From assembly GCA_025370055.1 (NCBI GenBank), contig CP073041.1, positions 186,001-250,000 on the forward strand: a stretch of 64,000 nucleotides of DNA, in the 5' to 3' direction. Under the pieces are notes generated by a model. It was not told the DNA's origin. It made no database searches and saw only the letters and a list, made by a program, of their open reading frames with translations. The stretch is from Woronichinia naegeliana WA131 (GTDB lineage: Bacteria; Cyanobacteriota; Cyanobacteriia; Cyanobacteriales; Microcystaceae). This document shows, one piece after another, positions 44,861-55,215 of this stretch. The stretch's first letter is position 1. Each line of letters starts with the position of its first letter. Both the position numbers and the translations under genes were made by a program.

Positions 44861-46546
44861 GGCTTGCTGAAAAAGTCAAAAAACGAAAGAAATGTGGGTT
44901 AGGGAAGTATGGACTGAAAAAGCATAGATAACTTATCCTTATGGAAACAAATCAAAATACAGATTTTGTTTAATCTATTGTTCCTTTCTGTCTAAAAAGG
45001 TCAACACAAATCACTCCTCACAAAAGAGAGGAAAATTAACACCATTTTTCACAAGAAAAACGACTCTACAACTTTTTACTTTTTGTCTTCTGAAGTAGAG
45101 TAGAAAGATTCATTACCAAAAAGTTCATCGCAATTACCGTTTCCGAGGTCTCAGGTAGTTTGGCCATCACTCGACCAAGACTAAATTTCCTCTTTCCCTG
45201 TCCGAATTTACCCTCAATGGCATTACGCACTCTTTCATCTGAGCGTGCCTCTTTCTTTTTTTCTTTGCTCACCTCTTTCGGCGGTCTTCCCAATCGGGGA
45301 CCACTCATTCTTATATCCCTTTCTTTACAATAAGCTCGATTCGCTTTTGTTCGATAGATTTTATCCACATGAACCGATTCCGGATAACATCCTGTTTCCC
45401 TTTTATATTCTTCTATTCGCGCTTGTAAATCTCCCGATTCGTTGTAATTATCCCAACTTAATTTGTCTAAGAAGACAAAGCCATTCACATTACTTGCCGA
45501 TATTTTAGCTCCAAACTCTACTGCTTTTCCCGCTTTTCCACGCACTATTGGACGCACGTGAGGTTGGCTTACACTCACAATTCTGTTTTCTACTTTATTT
45601 GTCTTTTTTTCATACATTTCTAACTGTTGCTCATACACTTTTCCTATCGTTACAAGCTCTTCTTGCTCTTTTTTCGTTAGTTTTTCTAACTTTGCTCCCT
45701 CTTCTATCATTTTTTCTATATGAGACAAGTTTCTTTTTATATATCCTAGTTGTTTTTTTGTTCCTTTTCTTCTTTCTTTTTTTGACACACGACGTTTTTT
45801 TGCTATGGCTAAGTACTCTTTTCTTGCCACTTCCCTATAAGTCCTCGGCTTTTCTTTCCTTTTCTCTTTTATTTCTTCATACAGCTTATCTATTATTTTT
45901 TCTGTTTTTTCTCTGGCATCATTCAATATTCCTATATCCGTTGGATATTTTATATCTGCTGGTGTACAAGTCGCATCTAACAATAACTTTCCTTCATTTT
46001 CTTTTTTTTCTGACGCTACACCCGTCGCTTTTTTTCTATTTCTTTATTAATTTTATTTATTAATTCCATTCCTATTTTTTTACGAAAATGAACCATCATT
46101 GACGCATTAAATGCTTCTTTGCTACTATAGCTTTCCATTCCTATAAAGTACTGTAAATAAGGGTTCTCTTTTATTTGTTCTACTGTTTCTCTGTCACTTT
46201 TTCCTGAAATTTCTTTGATAATTAATGCTCCTAATGCCATTCTAAATGATTTGGCTGGGGCTCCTTTTTTTTCTGTGAAGTTTTTTGCATATTCTTCCTC
46301 ATATTCTTCCCAAAGAATCATTTTTGACATTTCTATCCAACGATTTTCTTCGTCTAACTGCCCGCCGAACAGATTTTTCAAGTTTTCTGGTGTTTCAATT
46401 GAGTACTGTTGCTTTCGGTACATCTGCTTTCTCTCTTCTTAATGCAATGGTTTTGAGGCATTCTACCCTATTTTCGTGCATTCTAGCGGTTCTTAATTCG
46501 CCTACTATTTTTCTCCGTAAAGGTCTCAGCTTTTTTCAGCAAGCCC
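44861..46546 (-). mobile_element. IS-A copy 3 (1686 bp, no guest)
   Basis: This uninterrupted copy defines the length of IS-A. The target repeat TACGTA is at 44855-44860 and 46547-46552. Confidence 0.93.
45066..46423 (-). pseudogene. IS-A copy 3 transposase, frameshifted in an A-run
   Basis: Two frames (46423-46016 and 45983-45066) together match the intact enzyme. The only break is the run of seven instead of eight A (T on the plus strand) before CGACGGGTGTAGCG, the same variant as copy 1. It also carries Leu for Pro in MILWEEYEEEY. Slippage on the A-run could restore the full protein. Confidence 0.88.
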
Positions 46547-47330
46547 TACGTAAATGAGGATTACCAATTTTACACAACCGAGTTTTCCCTTTAACAGAGG
46601 TTCCCGATTGATGCTCTTGAGGGGTTAAACCCGCAAATGCCGCTAATTGACGAGCAGAAGAAAACTGATTAATATCGCCAATTTCTGCCAGAATGGTCAT
46701 TGCTGTCGGCTCACCAATTCCTACAATCGAAGTCAATAAATCTGCTTGACTTTTTAGGGAACTATATTCGTTCAACAATTCTTTTTGTCGCTTTTTTACA
46801 TTGTCAATTTGAGTTTCTAAAAACACAAGATGAGCTTCAATATCTTCTATGAGACTCTCATCAACTGTTGTTTTTAAACGATTTTTTTCTTGAGTTGCCA
46901 TCTGCTCTAACGCTCTTAATCGACGGCTATAAGACTGTAATTGTGCCATTTCTGGACTTGGAGGTGTCCAAGCTTGTGGTTTAAGGGCTGCACAGAATCG
47001 TGCAATCGTTGTGGCATCTGCTTGATCATTTTTTGTTCGACTCAAGCGACTTTGAGCAAATCCCTTAATTCGGGCAGGATTAACAATACTGACAATGTGA
47101 CCTAAACTGTGTAAATAAGTTGCTACTGAATGGCCGTGCGTACTAGTTGCCTCTAAACAAGCATGAACTCTTTCCAGTTGGTTTTGCTCCAACCATTTTT
47201 TGAGTTGCTCGAACCCTTCAAGGTTATTGGCAAATTCTTTAACCTGACTTTTTTTCTCTCCTTTGAGTAAGGCGGCTGAGAATTTTTCTTTACTAATATC
47301 TATGCCGAGAATGGCTTCTTTTTCGCTCAT

Positions 47331-47686
47331 GGTTTAACTCCTTGTGAGTCAGAAAAATAGTTGTCACTCTGCCGCGCTATCCTTGCAAATACTAGGTTTT
47401 TTGAGAAAAGCCACGTTGATACTGTCCAGTCTGCGGAAGGTGACATTCCGAAGAACAAATAAGAGGCTCTTTATCTACGAAGCAAGCTTTTTGCTTTAGG
47501 TTGGGTTCAGAGTCACTCTTTTTCTTGTTCTTCTTGAGGTTAGGATAACTCCTTTCCCTCCACCTTCCAACATACAAGGGTGCGTTACTCAATGCACCTT
47601 TTATCATTTAATGCTATACATTTTCATATTATATTGCGTTACGCTACGCTAACACATCCTACGATTGCTTGAACTGTCAAAACGGA
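47331..47686. other. IS110 leader and dispersed repeat
   Basis: The 5' leader of the IS110 transposase occupies the left part. Near 47570-47660 are GGGTGCGTTACTCAATGCACC and GCGTTACGCTACGCTAACACA, pieces of a well-known cyanobacterial dispersed palindrome; a relative is at 48252-48300. No gene is supported. Confidence 0.5.
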
Positions 47687-47968
47687 TTAGAAAGGTGGTA
47701 ACTGAAAATGACCAGCGATAATCCCAGGAACTGTAATATCCTCATCTAACTCTTCCCACCGTAGAGCATAGCCGTTTACTTCAACCTTAACCGCCGCCAA
47801 TTGCTCATTCGTTGCTTGTTTCAAGATGCGGAAGCGATCGCCAGGAAAACCGATAATACGTCCATCACTGAGTTCAACGTATATCATGCGTTCTTCTGCC
47901 CAAGCTCGAATGGCGGCAGGCTCAATGGTCATCATAGGATTAACGGTTGTGGAAATCACGATAAGCAC
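47687..47968 (-). CDS. DUF2442 protein
   Basis: This 93-residue product contains the DUF2442 pattern EERMIYVELSDGRIIGFPGD, RFRILKQATNEQ, GYALRWEELDEDITVPGIIA. These small proteins regularly follow DUF4160 genes and the pair behaves like a toxin-antitoxin cassette by context, with DUF2442 having DNA-binding potential. The start could instead be ATG 47935 (MMTIEPAAIRAW), which would remove the 29-bp overlap with the upstream gene. Confidence 0.75.
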   Translation of the reverse strand: MLIVISTTVNPMMTIEPAAIRAWAEERMIYVELSDGRIIGFPGDRFRILKQATNEQLAAVKVEVNGYALRWEELDEDITVPGIIAGHFQLPPF

Positions 47969-48179
47969 TCCTTAAAAGGTCTTGATTTTTATAAACTAGC
48001 CTCTCTAGTTCACGTAGCTCATGGGAAGGAATACCACGATTGGAAGCTAAAATGATCATCGGTTCAAGCCAAAATTTACATTCGCCATCAGGAGAACGAA
48101 CATGAATATGTGGCAGTTCGGAACCTTCATCAGAATAGAAGTGAAACCGAAAGTGTCCAATTCTAATTACCGTTGGCAT
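47940..48179 (-). CDS. DUF4160 protein
   Basis: This 79-residue protein starts MPTVIRIGHFRFHFYSDEGS and contains ELPHIHVRSPDGECKFWLEP, the signature HxHV motif of DUF4160, and ends RLVYKNQDLLRSAYRDFHNR. It is the upstream member of a DUF4160-DUF2442 pair. The biochemical role is unknown. Confidence 0.8.
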   Translation of the reverse strand: MPTVIRIGHFRFHFYSDEGSELPHIHVRSPDGECKFWLEPMIILASNRGIPSHELRELERLVYKNQDLLRSAYRDFHNR

Positions 48180-48325
48180 TCAGTGAAATTTGTAATCATT
48201 GAGAATTGCTGGTTCTTTATTTTAATACTAACTGTATGGATCGCCATCGCCGTAGGTTGGGTTGACGCAAGTTAGCTGTAGAATGCGTTACTTAACGCGC
48301 CTTTTGCCTTTAATAGTAATACTAT

Positions 48326-49123
48326 TTAGCCGAAACGCCCGCTAATATACTCTCCTGCTTCCTGGGTTTGGGGATTATTAAAAATTTGCTCCGTCTGGCC
48401 AAATTCTACTAATTTTCCCCGTCGTTTACCCTGAGCATCACTCTCCGTATTAAAAAAAGCTGTCCAATCGGCAATTCTGGTTGCCTGTTGCATATTGTGA
48501 GTCACAGTAATAATGGTGTATTGCTCTTTTAGTTGTAAGCACAGTTCTTCCACTTGTCGGGTAGAAATTGGATCAAGGGCAGAGCAGGGTTCATCCATTA
48601 ATAAAACATCGGGTTTCATCGCGATCGCGCGGGCAATGCAGAGCCGTTGTTGTTGTCCTCCTGATAAAGTCGTGCCTTTGTCTTTTAGCTTGTCTTTAAC
48701 TTCATTCCAAATCGCTGCCTGACGGAGAGAAGATTCGACTAATTCATTCAAATCGCCTTGATAGCCATTAGTTCTAGGTGCGTAGGCAATATTTTCATAG
48801 ATAGATTTGGGGAAAGGATTGGGGCGTTGGAAAACCATGCCCACTTGTCGCCGCAATTTAACCGAATTAATTTTGGGATCATAGATATTTTTATCGCGGT
48901 AAATTAATTTACCTTCTACTTTTGCTCCTGGAATTAAATCATTCATACGATTAAAGCAACGCAAGAGGGTACTTTTTCCGCAACCAGAAGGGCCAATAAA
49001 GGCAATAATTTGTTGGCTGGGAATTTTAATATAAACATCAACTAAAGCTAGAAAACCGTTGTAATAGACCTTAACGCCTTCGGCATCAAAAACACTATTG
49101 TCGGTATTAAGATGGGTGGTCAT
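48326..49123 (-). CDS. pstB: Phosphate ABC transporter ATPase PstB
   Basis: This 265-residue ATPase energises high-affinity phosphate import. Walker [21 protein letters not shown] (about 41), Q-loop [20 protein letters not shown], signature [18 protein letters not shown] and Walker [17 protein letters not shown] are complete. It closes the operon pstS-pstC-pstA-pstB, 101 bp after pstA. The gene itself is intact although upstream members are broken. Confidence 0.96.
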   Translation of the reverse strand: MTTHLNTDNSVFDAEGVKVYYNGFLALVDVYIKIPSQQIIAFIGPSGCGKSTLLRCFNRMNDLIPGAKVEGKLIYRDKNIYDPKINSVKLRRQVGMVFQRPNPFPKSIYENIAYAPRTNGYQGDLNELVESSLRQAAIWNEVKDKLKDKGTTLSGGQQQRLCIARAIAMKPDVLLMDEPCSALDPISTRQVEELCLQLKEQYTIITVTHNMQQATRIADWTAFFNTESDAQGKRRGKLVEFGQTEQIFNNPQTQEAGEYISGRFG

Positions 49124-49224
49124 GGTGGTTGCTCCTTAAGCAAATTGGAAATCAAGAAAAATGTTTTTTAGCCGCCTTAAATTTTGAGTTAAAAGTCCCC
49201 TAGAATTGGGGGATTTAGGGGGCA

Positions 49225-50118
49225 TTAATGAACAGTAGAATAGCGTTGACGGATCACAATGGCGATCGCATTCAGAAATAAAATTAAGAGAATTAAAACA
49301 ATAATGGCTGCTGCCGCCGCATTAGCAAAACCAGGTTCGGGACGAGAAACATAACTAAAAATTTGAATTGGCAGAGCCATAAAACGTTGGAACAAACCTG
49401 GATTAAAGGTAAGAAAACTCACTGCGCCCACTACCACTAGGGAAGCTGCATCCCCAATGGCACGGGAAACGGAAATAATCACCCCTGTTAAAATACCTGG
49501 GATGGCATAGGGCAGGATATGATGCTGTATCGTTTGCCATTTCGTGCTTCCCAGCCCATAGGAAGCCTGTCTGAGAGAATCGGGAACGGCTCGAATTGCT
49601 TCCCTGGCGGTCACGATAATGACGGGTAAAGACAGTAATGCCAAGGTTAAAGCCCCTGAAATTAAAGTCGATCCAAAACCCAACAAATAGTTGAAAACCC
49701 CCAGGCCGAGCAACCCATAGACAATGGATGGAACTCCCGCGAGGTTGCCGATATTGATCTCAATCAGAGCTGTCCACCAGGCTTTAGGGGCATATTCTTC
49801 CAGGTACAAAGCCGCTCCCACACCAATCGGAACCGCTACCACAATTACAATTAGTCCTAGATAGAGACTGCCGATAATCGCTGGCCGAATCCCTCCGCGA
49901 TCGGGAAAACGAGAAGGCGTTTCCGTGAGAAAACCTGGGGTGAGCAATCGCCCCAAACCATCATGGAGAATATTGAGTATTAACAAAGCAAGAACAAATA
50001 AACCAAGGAGTAATCCAATTAAGAAAACATACTCAAAGATTTTTCCGATCCTTTCTCGCCGTTGTAGTTGGTCATCAAAAATAGCCGTATTATTATTTGT
50101 GGTCGAAGATTTAACCAT
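49225..50118 (-). CDS. pstA: Phosphate ABC transporter permease PstA
   Basis: This 297-residue inner-membrane permease has six hydrophobic segments. The region EAIRAVPDSLRQASYGLGST, KWQTIQHHILPYAIPGILTG is the EAA loop that contacts PstB. The N-terminus begins after a charged 30-residue stretch. It is intact and lies 27 bp after pstC. Confidence 0.94.
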   Translation of the reverse strand: MVKSSTTNNNTAIFDDQLQRRERIGKIFEYVFLIGLLLGLFVLALLILNILHDGLGRLLTPGFLTETPSRFPDRGGIRPAIIGSLYLGLIVIVVAVPIGVGAALYLEEYAPKAWWTALIEINIGNLAGVPSIVYGLLGLGVFNYLLGFGSTLISGALTLALLSLPVIIVTAREAIRAVPDSLRQASYGLGSTKWQTIQHHILPYAIPGILTGVIISVSRAIGDAASLVVVGAVSFLTFNPGLFQRFMALPIQIFSYVSRPEPGFANAAAAAIIVLILLILFLNAIAIVIRQRYSTVH

Positions 50119-50145
50119 AGTAATTAGTCAATAATTAATCAGTAA

Positions 50146-51309
50146 TTAATCGTATTTTTCCTTAAAGCGATTAGAAATCCAGTAACTGCCAATATTCAGA
50201 ATTAGGGTAATCACAAAAAGCACCGCCCCGACTGCATACATGGATTTAAAATTGAAACTTCCCCTGGGGGCATCTCCCCCCGAAACCTGAGCCATAAAAG
50301 CGGTCATAGTGGCGATCGACTCCAGAGGATTGAAAGTTAAGCGGGGTTGCGCCCCTGCCGCAATTAGCACCGTCATAGTTTCCCCCACCGCACGGGAAAC
50401 CCCTAAAATAATGGAAGCCATAATGCCTGATAAAGCAGCAGGTAAAACTACCTTAAAAATTGTTTCTAGTTTGGTAATCCCCAGGGCATAGGAACCTTCC
50501 CTCAGAGAACGGGGGACAGAATTAATCGCATCTAAGCTAATCGAACCGACAGTGGGAGTGATCATAATCCCCATCATTAATCCTGCACTAAGGGCATTAA
50601 AAACCTCTACGGGTAGAATATTGCGTAAGGTAGGGGTGAGAAAAATTAAAGCGAAGTAACCATAAACCACCGTTGGAATACCTGCCAATATTTCCACGGC
50701 TGGACGAAGAATCGAAGCCAACCTCGGAGACGCATATTCTGCTAGGTAGGGTCTGCTGAAAAAGTCCACAAAACGAACCTAGATGCCACAGGACGCGAAA
50801 AATGGTGACTTCAGAGAGTTGTTTCCAATTTCAACCCCCAGTTTTCCAACGACGTGCATGGGCTTTGAGCCTCCAAAGGCCATAACCTTGCACCTGATCG
50901 TTTTTAAAATGCTTGAAAGCATTATCCGGCAAAGGTTCTATACTTATTCAGCAAGCCCTAGGTAAATAGCCGAAGATAATCCCAACGGCACAGCCACGCC
51001 AATGGCGATCGCCGAAGTTAAAAATGTTCCGTTGATCAAGGGCCAGATACCAAAACGGGGAGTCACAAAGAGAGGAGTCCATTGGGTATCCAAAAAGAAC
51101 TGGGCTAGGGTCACATCTTTGAAGAAATCCAGAGTTTCCGTAAAGATAATGGCAATAATGCCAAAGGTTGTGGCCACAGACACGAAAGCGCAGATGAACA
51201 AAATACTGCCAATAATTTTTTCGGGAATATCGTCACCCGCCTGTTTAACCAGAGAATTATCCCCAGAAAAAAGAGAGTCATCATCAAAGGCACTAGGACT
51301 TAGAGTCAT
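50146..51309 (-). pseudogene. pstC: Phosphate permease PstC, split by MITE-A
   Basis: The N-terminal third (51309-50959) has the first membrane segment and ends LGLSSAIYL. MITE-A copy 3 adds LAE-stop. The remainder (50748-50146) continues [20 protein letters not shown] and has the EAA loop [20 protein letters not shown]. Removing the MITE with one TAGGTA restores a continuous protein of about 316 residues, so the break is a clean single insertion. The transporter cannot assemble without PstC. Confidence 0.93.
50749..50958 (+). mobile_element. MITE-A copy 3 (210 bp) in pstC
   Basis: GGGTCTGCTGAAAAAGTCC to TTCAGCAAGCCC, flanked by TAGGTA on both sides (50743-50748, 50959-50964). It is nearly identical to the copy at 29486, indicating recent movement. 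Confidence 0.92.
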
Positions 51310-51758
51310 GATCTTAAGATTTCCTCCTTAAAGAAAATTGATAATGGGTTGACCAGGCTTGGCATCCTTAAAAGTCGATCCCGTTTTTCGTTTTTCAAAT
51401 CTTTCCAGCGTTTTCACATAGGCAAGGTCAGGTAACGGTACATAGCCCACGCCATCCACATACTTCCAAGAATTGTCAACAAAGAAACGCACAAAATGAT
51501 CAACGGAAGGTTTGCTATCTAAGGCCTTTTTGCTGACGTAGATAAACAGAGGGCGAGTCAGGGGGCTATAAATATTGCGCTTGACATTATCCAGGGGTAG
51601 AGGTTTAACACACTTTTTTCCCCCTAAATTTTCCAGCCCCACCGCACTTACCCTATCTTGGCTTTGCATAAAGAAAGCAACCCCCGCAAAGCCGAATCCA
51701 AAGGTATTCCCAATCACCCCTTGAATGACGGTGTTTTGGTTATAACTGGGCGTATAGC

Positions 51759-53205
51759 ATTGGTGTCAACTTAAGCCAAAATGCCTACTCACAAAAGATT
51801 AGCCTAAAAGCAGGCGGAAGTAAGAGTAGGCTGAAAAAAAGGTTAGTATATAAAAAAGTGAGCAAAAAACAAATGGCAAGACAACATCCTCGGAGAAAAG
51901 GAAACCCAGACTTACGTCGTAAGACAAATCAGCCAGGGGTAGAAATCCCTGAAATAACAAAAGAGTTGTTTGAATTACTAGAACCCACAATGTTTACACC
52001 ATTAAAATATTTACAGGGAACTCATGAGAAAATGATGAGAGATAGGGTGCTAAATTTACCAGTAATGGTGGCATTAGTGTTAAGTATAGTGTATCGTCAA
52101 ATAGCGGGTATAAGTGAAGCGGTAAGACTGCTAGAGGAAGAGGGATTGCTATGGGTAGCATCATTAAAAGCAAGCAAACAGGCAGTATCAAAAAGAATGA
52201 TGAATGTGCCAGCCGAAATATTTGCAATATTACTAAAAGGAGTGTTAGAAAAAGCAGCCGAAAAAGGGAAGAAGCTCCAAGTAGGAGAAAAATGGGAAAA
52301 AATAAGAGAAAAGTTTAGTGCAGTGTGGATAGCAGATGGCTAAACGCTAGAGCAGATAAGGAAAAATATGAAAATAAGTAAAGAAGAAAAGAGTAAATTG
52401 GGGGGTAAAATAATGATGGTAGTGGAAGCCTTTACCCAAAGACCCGTTACTTTATGGTACACAGAAAATGATAAATCAAATGATAAAATATGGTGTAAAG
52501 AATTGGCAGCTAAATTACCAGAAAATGGTTTAATTCTCGTAGATATGGGATTTTTTAGCTTTGTGTGGTTTGATTTGTTAACAGAAGCTAAAAAGTTTTT
52601 TCTAACCAGATTTAGAGCGGGTACATCTTACAAAACCAAACAAGTATTGTCTCAAGGTAGTCATTACAGAGATGAGATTATCATTATGGGAAATTACCGT
52701 TCTAATCCTTGCAAGCATCCGGTGAGATTAGTCTCAGTATTATGGGGAACAATCTGGTATCAGTATTTAACAAATGTGTTGTCTCCCGAACAACTGTCCG
52801 CCGAAGAGGTCTGTGATTTATATCGAAGACGATGGACAATCGAAGAAGCCTTTTTATTAACGAAAAGACTTTTAGGACTAGCCTATTTATGGGTAGGTAA
52901 TAAGAATGGTGTCCAAATCCAGATTATTTGCACTTTGATTTTCTATACGGTCTTAAATCAATTGGTAGGGGAAGTGGCGATTGCTCTAAATCAACCGAAA
53001 GAAAAAATCTCAGTAGAGATGGTGTTTCGGAGTCTATACTATGTAGCGAAGGCTATTGCTAGAGGAGAAAAGCCTGATACAGTAACCTATCTGGCTGAAC
53101 GTGCTAAGTTATTTGGTTTGGTCAAAGCTGAGAGAAAGCGACATCGAGAAAAGGCCGCTCTCAATCAACAAATTTGGGAACCCATTCCTTTAAGTTGACA
53201 CGGAT
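51759..53205 (+). mobile_element. IS-E copy 1 (IS4 family) in pstS
   Basis: The ends are ATTGGTGTCAACTTAAGCC at 51759 and inverted ATCCGTGTCAACTTAAAGG read from 53205. A 10-bp target repeat GGGCGTATAG flanks it, within the 9-12 bp range of IS4-family elements. Confidence 0.9.
51858..53198 (+). pseudogene. IS-E copy 1 transposase, nonsense mutation
   Basis: It matches the intact 446-residue enzyme of copy 2 except for TAA at 52341-52343, where copy 2 has TCA in IADGSTLEQ. The stop removes everything after the first catalytic Asp. The YRRRWTIEEAFLLTK (YREK) motif is otherwise present. This copy cannot move by itself. Confidence 0.92.
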
Positions 53206-53498
53206 GGGCGTATAGTCGCTCCGAATATTCCCCCTTTTTTTGGTGATGGACTGAGTGAAATAATCCGCCGTTCCTGAATCCACTGGGGGAGCAAACAATA
53301 AAATTCTCTCGTTGGGGAAGTCGGGGTTAACCTGGTTCCAGCTAACGATCTTGCCTTCTGCGTCCGTCTCCCAGATTTTCTTTAACTCTTTTCGCATTAA
53401 GCATTTAAGAAACTTATTGTTTCGGTTTGCTACCAACGCCAGACCATCAAGAGCCATCGGCAACGGGTGCGACCTTTAGTTGATAAAAGCTGTTGTAA

Positions 53499-54437
53499 TC
53501 AGGGTTCTACAGGGAACCCATATTGATCAAGTTTTGCCCAAAATTGACTCCATCGTTCCTTGGTCAATACCAAAGCTCGTAGGCTCAAAATAATTCCTGC
53601 TCCTTTTTCCTTCCATCGCATCCCTGAACAACATAATCGTTGTTTGACCAACGTCTTACAAGCTGCTTCCGTAACACCTGAACCAATCGGATACTTTTTC
53701 TCTATGTATTCAGCATAATCCATTTGATGCTGATGATTCTCGTAATAAGTAATCGCCGCTTGTAGTTTCTCGGTAAGATTCTTAGAATGACTTTTTTCTT
53801 CTTTGACTTCTTTCATCAGATTTAGCAGTTCTCCTGCTTTTCCTTTTTCATGCTTGAGTTCTCGACAATTTTCAGTCAACCATTCTTTTTGTTTTGACAC
53901 TGTATTCGGATGCAACGCTTCTGCCAAGGCACCTAAGTAACCAGAGGCATGATAGAAATCTAATATCTGTTCTTCCGTTTGCTTTTCTAAAAACTTCCAA
54001 TTTGATTCTGCCCCGTCTGCTATCCCGACCAATGTTGCCTCTGGATAACGTTTTTTCGCTCGCTCAATTTCTCTTTCTAATCTTTCTAGAAAACTCTTTT
54101 TTCCATACTCTGGTGCCGCACCTAGATAGATTGTAGGTTGACGTTCGCCTTCACTATCGTATAGGGAAACGGTTCCCACCATTGCTTCACGGTAGCCATC
54201 CTCACACATCAGCATACAGGTTCCATCTAATCCTATTCCCACTGTTGCAATTTGGCTATCCTCCTTGGGCGGGGCATAACTCCACGCTTCTTCTTTTGCC
54301 TGTACCACACTTCCTACTGCTTCACTCAATCTTTGGATATAGGATAGCGCTACTTTTCTACCATGATTTTCTAATAAATCATTTTTCACCTCTTTGCCTG
54401 CCATCCCTGACATTTTTGAGGATACCTGTTTTGCCAA
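53499..54437 (-). CDS. IS-C copy 4 OrfB
   Basis: An intact 312-residue frame with the Lys/Ile variant (AKKRYPE, YAEYIEKK) and a private change, Pro for His in GERQPTIYLG. Catalytic motifs are kept. Confidence 0.87.
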   Translation of the reverse strand: MAKQVSSKMSGMAGKEVKNDLLENHGRKVALSYIQRLSEAVGSVVQAKEEAWSYAPPKEDSQIATVGIGLDGTCMLMCEDGYREAMVGTVSLYDSEGERQPTIYLGAAPEYGKKSFLERLEREIERAKKRYPEATLVGIADGAESNWKFLEKQTEEQILDFYHASGYLGALAEALHPNTVSKQKEWLTENCRELKHEKGKAGELLNLMKEVKEEKSHSKNLTEKLQAAITYYENHQHQMDYAEYIEKKYPIGSGVTEAACKTLVKQRLCCSGMRWKEKGAGIILSLRALVLTKERWSQFWAKLDQYGFPVEP

Positions 54438-54807
54438 TAATGGCGTTGATGTTATGATTATCCTTGCTTCTCTTTCTAAGGGGCAATACGTTTTTCCTCA
54501 AAGGTGAACGCTGATATACATGACGATTCACTATAACCTCACCATAAGGTGTTTGATATTCTTTCGGTTGCTCTCCCTTACTCTTCCAGATTTCTTCACC
54601 GATTTTTAAGGGTGAACCATCTGTATCTAAATATTTCAAGGCTTCTTTGCTGGCGATGCAACCTACTTCGTTTAAGCCTTTTTGAATATTTATTTCTGTA
54701 TCCAACATTGAACGACTGAGTTCTAATGTTAGTTCTATTTTTATCTTTGAACCCTCTACATTAATTAGTTTTGCTGTCATCATTGTTTCCTCTTTGTCAC
54801 TTTTCAT
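54379..54807 (-). CDS. IS-C copy 4 OrfA
   Basis: The 142-residue frame is the same as in the other IS-C copies, overlapping OrfB in the shifted frame. Confidence 0.85.
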   Translation of the reverse strand: MKSDKEETMMTAKLINVEGSKIKIELTLELSRSMLDTEINIQKGLNEVGCIASKEALKYLDTDGSPLKIGEEIWKSKGEQPKEYQTPYGEVIVNRHVYQRSPLRKNVLPLRKRSKDNHNINAIIGKTGILKNVRDGRQRGEK

Positions 54808-55215
54808 CTCATGTTAACACTTTTCTTTTCCTTCATCAACTAAAGGTCGCACCCATCGGCAACTCCACATATTCAATCCCCCCTTGCTTACAGGCCTTGG
54901 ATTCCGAGCTTCTGATGACGCGGGAAGCCACCGCGATATCAATACTGCCATTGCAGAGCCGAGCAAATCCACCCCCCGTACCACTAGCAGCTACCCCGAC
55001 TTTGGCATTGGGATTGACTTTTTGGTATTCTTCGGCAACCGCAAGAGCCAAGGCAAAGCCCACAGCCCCTCCATCCACACTCACCTGCTGATCCCCACCT
55101 TCTGACTTGCCACAACCCGTCATCAGTCCAGTGGTCAGCAAGAGAGGAATAAGATAAAAAAGACGGGATAGTTTCATAGACTTAAAAAGGGATTAAGAGA
55201 ATAGATTATTAGAGT

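Larger units (their letters stand above)
44615..47330 (-). pseudogene. IS110-family transposase interrupted by IS-A copy 3
   Basis: It starts at 47330 with MSEKEAILGIDISKEKFSAA (RuvC-like DEDD domain), with TKNDQADATTIARFCAALKP and a C-terminal transposase_20 part TSIVGIGEPTAMTILAEIGD, FAGLTPQEHQSGTSVKGKTR. IS-A enters at HLR within the conserved GNPHLR-KALYFPAL block, and the tail (SSMRHCSPIKDLRERFLEAG; MHKLIRIVYGVLKSGKPF) lies at 44615-44854. Excision of IS-A with one TACGTA would restore it. IS110 elements lack terminal repeats, so exact borders are not given. Confidence 0.88.
53465..54854 (-). mobile_element. IS-C copy 4 (1390 bp) in pstS
   Basis: It is flanked by ATCGGCAAC on both sides, nine matching bases rather than eight. 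The transposase reads in the same direction as pstS. Confidence 0.92.
51328..55177 (-). pseudogene. pstS: Phosphate-binding protein PstS, split by IS-C and IS-E
   Basis: Three pieces make about 333 residues. Piece one (55177-54855) has a lipoprotein signal with LMTGCGKSEGG and the binding core VAASGTGGGFARLCNGSIDI. Piece two (53464-53206) reads LPMALDGLALVANRNNKFLK and VDSGTADYFTQSITK. Piece three (51757-51328) reads YNQNTVIQGVIGNTFGFGFA to GQPIINFL. IS-C left ATCGGCAAC and IS-E left GGGCGTATAG as target repeats. PstS is the periplasmic phosphate receptor. The gene starts 38 bp after sbpA and ends 18 bp before pstC. Confidence 0.93.

Noticed and set aside
47392-47607. 71-residue frame upstream of the IS110 transposase
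   Set aside because: It lies in the IS leader and a dispersed palindrome, with no recognisable motif.
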